Assembly: GCF_008365295.1 (NCBI RefSeq) | Contig: NZ_CP043505.1 | Span: forward strand, 1,178,001 to 1,242,000 | From: Agromyces intestinalis | GTDB lineage: Bacteria > Actinomycetota > Actinomycetes > Actinomycetales > Microbacteriaceae | Length of the DNA: 64,000 nucleotides | Direction of reading: 5' to 3' | In this document: positions 59,550 through 64,000 of the stretch, piece after piece | How the letters are laid out: each line of letters starts with the position of its first letter | Position numbering within the stretch: the first letter of the stretch is position 1 | Notes under the pieces: model-generated | The model's database searches: none | Told to the model about the DNA's origin: nothing | Seen by the model: the letters and a program-made list of their open reading frames with translations, nothing else | Made by a program: the position numbers and the translations under genes

Positions 59550-61120
59550 CGCGCTCCCCCCGGTTCCGTGGCATCCGTTCCCCCGGTGCCCCCCAGCCGG
59601 AGTGTGCCGGTCGCGGCGGTGAGGATCGTGGCCTCATCGCTGCGGGCCGGCAGCTCCGACGACGCGCGACCGTCGTGCATCACGACGATGCGGTCGCTCA
59701 TGCCGATGACCTCGGGCAGTTCGGAGCTGATCATGAGGATCGCCACGCCCTCCTTCGCGAGTCGGCGCATGAGGCGGTAGACGGCGACCTTCGCGCCGAC
59801 GTCGATGCCGCGGGTGGGTTCGTCGAACAGCACGATGCGGGGGCGCGCGGCGAGCCACTTCGCGAGCACGACCTTCTGCTGGTTGCCCCCCGAGAGGTAC
59901 TGCACCTCTTGGTCGAGCCCGCGCGAGATGACCTCGAGCGAACTCAGCACGCCGGGCAGCTCGCGTCGCACCTCGCGGGTGCGGCGGGCGAACACCGAGC
60001 GGATCACCAGCAGCGCGTTGTCGCCGATCGACTGATTGACGGCGAGGCCCTGCGCCTTGCGATCCTCGGCGATGAGGGCGATGCCCGCCTTCACCGCCTG
60101 CCGCGCGGCGCCGATGCGCTGCTCGCGACCGTCGAGGAGCATCGACCCCCGCGTGAACGGGGTGATGCCGAAGACCGCTTCGACGAGTTCGGTGCGACCC
60201 GAGCCCTGCAGGCCTGCGACGCCGACGATCTCGCCCGCGCGCACCTCGAGGTCGACGGAGTCGACGTAGGCGTTGCCGGCCGCGCGCAGTTCGAGGCGTG
60301 GCGCACCGAGCTCGGTGCCCGGTTCGGGGTCGGGGTAGTACGCCTCGATCGGGCGGCCGACCATGCGCCGCACGAGCTCGTCGGTGTCGAGGTCGGCGGC
60401 GGGGCTCGTCGAGACGAGCGCGCCGTCCTTCAGCACGGTGATGGTGTCGCAGAGGTCGAAGATCTCCTTCAGTCGGTGCGACACGTAGAGGATCGCGACT
60501 CCGCGCGCCTGCAGGCGGCGGATGATCGCGTACAGCAGCTCGACCTCGTGGTCGGCCAGCGCTGCGGTCGGCTCGTCCATCTGGATGACTCGCGCCCCGG
60601 TCGAGAGCGCCTTCACGATCTCGACGATCTGCTGCTCGGCGACGGTGAGGCTGCGCACCGGGGCATCCGCGTCGATCGCGTCGATGCCGATCTCGGCGAG
60701 CAGTTCGCGGGTCTGGCGCAGCATGCCCCGGCGGTCGACGAAGCCGCGCCGGCGCGGCTCGCGACCGAGGAACACATTCTCGGCGACCGTGCGCTCGGGC
60801 AGCAGGTTGAATTCCTGGAACACGGTCGCGAGCCCAGCGTGCGCCGCCTCGACGGGGTGATGGAAGTCGACCGGCTCTCCGGCCAGCTCGACCGTGCCGG
60901 CGTCGCGCTCGTAGACGCCCGCGAGGATCTTCATGAACGTCGACTTGCCGGCGCCGTTCTCGCCGACCAGCCCGTGCACCTCGCCGGCGCGCAGCTCGAG
61001 GCCCACGCCGTGCAGCACGGATACGCCGAAGAACGACTTCTCGAGGCCGGAGGCGACGAGCACGGGTGCGGCCTCGGCGGTGGCACCGCCGGCGGGCGCG
61101 GCGGTCGTGACATCCGTCAT
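59546..61120 (-). CDS. CUT2 sugar ABC transporter ATPase (two ABC domains)
   Basis: A 524-residue ATPase of the RbsA group. The first domain has [46 protein letters not shown] and VIQMDEPTAAL. The second has the degenerate GLQGSGRTELVEAVF, then [15 protein letters not shown] and [19 protein letters not shown] 61120 overlaps the dehydrogenase stop by 4 nt; the open frame continues farther upstream, but that part belongs to other genes. It energises uptake through the two permeases. Confidence 0.93.
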   Translation of the reverse strand: MTDVTTAAPAGGATAEAAPVLVASGLEKSFFGVSVLHGVGLELRAGEVHGLVGENGAGKSTFMKILAGVYERDAGTVELAGEPVDFHHPVEAAHAGLATVFQEFNLLPERTVAENVFLGREPRRRGFVDRRGMLRQTRELLAEIGIDAIDADAPVRSLTVAEQQIVEIVKALSTGARVIQMDEPTAALADHEVELLYAIIRRLQARGVAILYVSHRLKEIFDLCDTITVLKDGALVSTSPAADLDTDELVRRMVGRPIEAYYPDPEPGTELGAPRLELRAAGNAYVDSVDLEVRAGEIVGVAGLQGSGRTELVEAVFGITPFTRGSMLLDGREQRIGAARQAVKAGIALIAEDRKAQGLAVNQSIGDNALLVIRSVFARRTREVRRELPGVLSSLEVISRGLDQEVQYLSGGNQQKVVLAKWLAARPRIVLFDEPTRGIDVGAKVAVYRLMRRLAKEGVAILMISSELPEVIGMSDRIVVMHDGRASSELPARSDEATILTAATGTLRLGGTGGTDATEPGGAR

Positions 61121-62235
61121 GCGCGCACCTCCACCCACTGACCGCTCGCCGCGGAGGCGAGCACCGCCTCGGTCACGCGCACCGCGCGCACTCCGTCGAC
61201 GAAGGTCGGCAGGCCGTCGGGCGCCTCGCTCGCGCCCGCTTCGGCTGCCGAGACGGCCGCGTAGGCGTCGGCGACGAAGGCGTTGAAGGCGTCCTGGTAG
61301 CCCATCGGATGGCCCGCCGGCACGATCGACAGCCGCGCCGCGTCGGCGCTCAGCCGGGCGGGGTCGCGCTCGACGATGCTCGAGACGTCGGTGCGGCCGA
61401 TCCACAGCGTCTCGGGGCGCTCCTGTTCGAAGCGCACGCTCGCGTCGGTGCCGGCGAGCTCGAGCACCAGGCCGTTCTTGTGCCCCGGCGCGACCTGCGA
61501 CACCAGCAGGGTGCCGATCGCACCGCTCGCGAGCTCGACGACGACGGCGACGAGGTCTTCGGTGGCGATGTCGGTGTTCGTCGCCCGCGACCGGTAGGCG
61601 GTGCGGGTGGCGGCGTTCAGCCGCACGATGCGATCGCCCGAGACGAACTCGAGCAGGTCGACGAGGTGGGAGCCGATGTCGGCGAACGCGCGGCTCGGGC
61701 CGCCCTGGGCCGGGTCGACCCGCCAGTCGTCGTCGCCGGGAGCCGCGAGCCAGTCCTGCAGGTACGCACCCTGCACGCCGAGCAGCCGCCCCGTCTCGCC
61801 GGCGGCGACGCGGGCTCGCGCCTCGCGGGCCATCGGGTGGAAGCGATAGACGAACGGCACCGCCGCGACCACCCCGCGATCGGCGGCGAGCGCGGCGAGC
61901 GCCTCGGCGCCCGCGATGTCGGTGGCGAGCGGCTTCTCGCAGATCACGTGCCGGCCTGCCTCGAGGGCTCGGGTGGCGATGTCGACGTGGGTCGCGTTGG
62001 GGGTGCACACGTGCACGACGTCGACATCGGCGATGAGGTCGTCGAGCGAGGCGTAGCCCTGCGACAGGCCGAGTCGCTCGGCCGCGGAGACGGATGCCTC
62101 GGGGCTCGACGACGCCGCACCTTCGAGTGCGGCACCGGCCGCGCGCGCCGCCCGGGAGTGCACGGCGGCCATGAAGCCGCCTCCGACGAAGCCGGCACGC
62201 AGCGTGCGGGCTCGGGCGCTGACATCCGTTGTCAT
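61117..62235 (-). CDS. Gfo/Idh/MocA-family dehydrogenase
   Basis: A 372-residue NAD(P)-dependent oxidoreductase. The Rossmann start is LRAGFVGGGFMAAVHSRAAR. VVHVCTPNATHVDIATRALEAGRHVICEKPLATD includes the conserved EKP Lys; YRFHPMAREAR and FADIGSHLVDLLEFVSG (catalytic Asp/His) follow. It resembles inositol 2-dehydrogenase and related enzymes. ATG 62235 is used; there is no clear ribosome site, so a leaderless or weakly initiated transcript is possible. As first gene of the operon it probably performs the initial oxidation of the imported sugar or polyol. Confidence 0.9.
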   Translation of the reverse strand: MTTDVSARARTLRAGFVGGGFMAAVHSRAARAAGAALEGAASSSPEASVSAAERLGLSQGYASLDDLIADVDVVHVCTPNATHVDIATRALEAGRHVICEKPLATDIAGAEALAALAADRGVVAAVPFVYRFHPMAREARARVAAGETGRLLGVQGAYLQDWLAAPGDDDWRVDPAQGGPSRAFADIGSHLVDLLEFVSGDRIVRLNAATRTAYRSRATNTDIATEDLVAVVVELASGAIGTLLVSQVAPGHKNGLVLELAGTDASVRFEQERPETLWIGRTDVSSIVERDPARLSADAARLSIVPAGHPMGYQDAFNAFVADAYAAVSAAEAGASEAPDGLPTFVDGVRAVRVTEAVLASAASGQWVEVRA

Positions 62236-62351
62236 GGGCACATGGTGACACAGATTGCACAACTTCTGCCAGTGGTTCGGCAAAAGTCGCCCGTTTCGTG
62301 ACATTGCTGTGATCAATGCCGTCTCGAAGTGCGTGTGCTTTACTCAGTGAC
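62236..62351. promoter_or_regulatory. Divergent control region between the catabolic operon and the ROK regulator
   Basis: A 116-bp, relatively AT-rich gap. It contains the inverted pair TTCTGCC (62264-62270) and GGCAAAA (62279-62285) with one mismatch and an 8-nt spacer, a plausible ROK-repressor operator. TTTACT lies 7 nt before the ROK ATG and may be a leaderless -10. It probably drives both divergent transcripts. Confidence 0.5.
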
Positions 62352-63539
62352 ATGGTCGACATCAGTCGGGGATCGGCACTCGGCACCTCGGGGGCGAGCG
62401 AGCTGTTCCAGCTGCTGCGCGACGGCGTACCGCGCACGCGGGCGTCGCTCGCGCAGGCCACCGGGCTCGCGCGATCGACCGTCGCCGCACGCGTCGACGA
62501 GCTCATGGACCTCGGCCTGATCACGCCGGTCGCCGATGCCGTCTCGACGGGCGGGCGGCCGCCGTCGCAGTTCGCGCTGAACCCCGCGTCGCGCCTCGTG
62601 CTGGCCGCTGACCTCGGCGCGTCGCACGCGATCATCGCCGTCACCGACCTCACCGGCACCGTGCTCGCCCAGCACGGCGAGCCGATGGACATCGCCGATG
62701 GCCCCGAGCGCGTGCTCGGCTGGATGGTCGAGCAGGGGCTCGCGCTCGTCGACGGACTCGGCCGCGACCGGCACGACCTCGTCGCCGTCGGCATCGGCGT
62801 GCCCGGCCCGGTCGAGCACTCGACCGGACGCCCCGTGAACCCGCCGATCATGCCCGGATGGGATCGCTTCGACGTGCCCGGCTGGGTGCAGCAGCACCTC
62901 GAGGTGCCAGTGCTCGTCGACAACGACGTGAACATCATGGCGCTCGGCGAGCGCGCCCTGGCCTGGCCGGCGGTCGAGCACCTCGTGTTCGTGAAGGTCG
63001 CCACCGGCATCGGCTCGGGCATCATCTCGGGCGGGCTGCTGCAGCGCGGCGCGCAGGGCATCGCGGGCGACATCGGGCACATCCAGGTGGCGCGCGGTGC
63101 CGACGTGCCGTGCCACTGCGGCAATCGCGGATGCCTCGAGGCCCTCGCCTCGGGCCCGGCGATCGCTCGGGCGCTGCGCGAGCGCGGCGTCGAGGCGGTC
63201 GGCGGCAACGACGTGATCGACCTGGTCAAGCGCGGCGACCTCGAGGCGATCCAGGCCGTGCGCCAGGCGGGCCGCGACATCGGCGAGGTGCTGACCGCGT
63301 GCGTCAGCCTCGTGAACCCGTCGGTCATCGCGATCGGCGGGTCGATGGCCCGCGCGGGCGAACACCTCATCGCCGGTGTGCGCGAGGCGGTGTACTCGCG
63401 GTCGATGCCGCTGGCCACCGAGCACCTCGCGATCGTGCAGTCGGCGGCCGCCGGCAACGCAGCCGTGCTCGGCGCGAGCATGCTCGCGATCCACCACGCG
63501 CTCAGCCCCGAGGGCATCGACGCGCTCGCGGCGCGCTGA
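62352..63539 (+). CDS. ROK-family transcriptional repressor
   Basis: A 395-residue regulator. The N-terminal winged helix-turn-helix (GVPRTRASLAQATGLARSTVAARVDELMDLGLI) is fused to a ROK sugar-kinase-like domain: VLAADLGASHAIIAVTD (phosphate-1), VGIGVPGPVEH, and the zinc-binding GHIQVARGADVPCHCGNRGCLEALASG. The CxCGxxGC cluster is complete. A sugar or sugar phosphate probably binds in the kinase-like domain and releases DNA. It is divergent from the dehydrogenase operon, which is its likely target. Confidence 0.92.
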   Translation: MVDISRGSALGTSGASELFQLLRDGVPRTRASLAQATGLARSTVAARVDELMDLGLITPVADAVSTGGRPPSQFALNPASRLVLAADLGASHAIIAVTDLTGTVLAQHGEPMDIADGPERVLGWMVEQGLALVDGLGRDRHDLVAVGIGVPGPVEHSTGRPVNPPIMPGWDRFDVPGWVQQHLEVPVLVDNDVNIMALGERALAWPAVEHLVFVKVATGIGSGIISGGLLQRGAQGIAGDIGHIQVARGADVPCHCGNRGCLEALASGPAIARALRERGVEAVGGNDVIDLVKRGDLEAIQAVRQAGRDIGEVLTACVSLVNPSVIAIGGSMARAGEHLIAGVREAVYSRSMPLATEHLAIVQSAAAGNAAVLGASMLAIHHALSPEGIDALAAR

Positions 63540-63615
63540 CGCGGCATCCGTCCCCTCCCCACCCCACCCCGGCACCCCCACCCCGCACACCCCACCCCGC
63601 ACCCCACCCCGCACC

Positions 63616-63685
63616 CCGAGTGTTTCCGTTTGCGCAGCAGGTTTCCGCTCGAACGGGAACTCAGTGCGCGAACGGAAACACTCGG
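63616..63685. repeat. Foldback repeat element, copy 2
   Basis: Inverted arms CCGAGTGTTTCCGTTTGCGC (63616-63635) and its complement with one T/G mismatch (63666-63685). An inner pair reads TTTCCG and CGGGAA. Relative to copy 1, the arm change C to T is matched by G to A on the other side, so pairing is kept. It lies 76 nt after the ROK stop. Between them, 63545-63615 is a CACCCC-rich low-complexity stretch. Confidence 0.85.
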
Positions 63686-63727
63686 CGGGGTCGGCGGGGG
63701 CGGGCGGTCGGCGAGTAACCTCGGAGG

Positions 63728-64000
63728 GTGATCGACCAGCCGTTCGCCCTCTTCGACCTCGACGAGCGTGCACCCGCGGTCGCAGCGGCGATCCGCGCGC
63801 CGCACCCGCACGAGCGGCGCATCGTGGCCGACTCGGGCGATCGGGTCGCGTGGCTGCGGGCCCGCTCCCGCGGGGTCACCGCGACGGATGCCGCGAAGCT
63901 CGCCGGTCGCAACTCGGTGCGCACCGCCGCATGGGAGAAGCTGCACGGCACGGGCGGCCGCGGGTTCGGCGGCAGCCGGTTCACCGACCACGGGCGCGAG
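63728..64000 (+). CDS. YqaJ-like nuclease, N-terminal part, cut by the right edge
   Basis: The first 91 residues of an ORF starting at GTG 63728, open to the window end. The segment WLRARSRGVTATDAAKLAGR, followed by TAAWEKLHG, resembles the start of YqaJ-type (lambda-exonuclease fold) nucleases, where GITASDA-like motifs precede the catalytic core. The core lies outside the window, so the assignment is tentative. TAACCT sits 6 nt upstream of the GTG and suggests a leaderless promoter; GGAGG abuts the start codon. Such genes occur in phages and as stand-alone chromosomal genes. Confidence 0.6.
   Translation, partial: MIDQPFALFDLDERAPAVAAAIRAPHPHERRIVADSGDRVAWLRARSRGVTATDAAKLAGRNSVRTAAWEKLHGTGGRGFGGSRFTDHGRE

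Noticed and set aside
59546-63991. A single 1481-codon open frame on the minus strand
   Set aside because: Only 59546-61120 is a gene. The rest runs antisense or out of frame through the dehydrogenase and ROK genes, and translates to low-complexity sequence.

Overview
The window is a 64 kb stretch of very GC-rich, densely packed actinobacterial DNA. The organism is most likely a Microbacteriaceae member close to Agromyces; I infer this from base composition, codon use and gene content, not from a marker search. Most genes sit in short operons with 4-nt ATGA/GTGA overlaps. Intergenic hairpins serve as terminators, and several genes look leaderless. I see no tRNA, rRNA, CRISPR array, transposase or prophage block. 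The only hint of accessory DNA is a truncated YqaJ-like nuclease gene at the right edge.

Left part (1-8942): two neighbouring ChvE/Ggu-type monosaccharide importers, each with a LacI-family repressor and palindromic operators. The first pairs a substrate-binding lipoprotein (cut by the left edge) with L-ribulose-5-phosphate 4-epimerase (araD), so L-arabinose is the likely substrate. A divergent gene of unknown function (3009-3548) shares the same operator sequence. The second is a complete ATPase-permease-binding-protein operon (7744-3657).

9047-22900: housekeeping and signalling genes. These are an MFS exporter with an aldo/keto reductase; an APC permease with a cyclase-family hydrolase; the transsulfuration pair metB and cbs; a membrane class III nucleotidyl cyclase followed 2 nt later by an MscS channel with a cyclic-nucleotide-binding domain; an ABC exporter; and a SnoaL-like protein.

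22990-34469: two CUT1 sugar importers. One is an alpha-glucoside-type set with a divergent LacI regulator. The other starts with a proline-rich 23-codon leader ORF and is followed by a LacI regulator fused to a PmoA-like (DUF6807) domain and a Gfo/Idh/MocA oxidoreductase.

34617-37673: an MFS transporter with its MarR regulator, then rplJ-rplL with an L10-type leader and attenuator.

37858-43924: the most unusual locus. A DUF916 (WxL-interacting-protein-like) membrane protein is encoded with two secreted peptidases, an M64 metallopeptidase and an X-Pro dipeptidyl-peptidase. Both peptidases end in nearly identical ~156-residue domains carrying a W-x-L motif. This looks like an actinobacterial version of the WxL cell-surface display system known from Firmicutes.

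44048-54019: a PucR regulator; a DHA2 efflux pump with MarR regulator under a sigma-70-type promoter with twin operators; a RidA protein; an OmpR-type two-component system beside a MacB-like ABC exporter; and a secreted amidase-like protein.

54052-63539: a CUT2 sugar or polyol uptake and catabolic operon (Gfo/Idh dehydrogenase, ATPase, two permeases, binding protein, two TIM-barrel isomerases) facing a divergent ROK regulator. Two copies of a foldback repeat with compensatory base changes lie after stop codons in this region.
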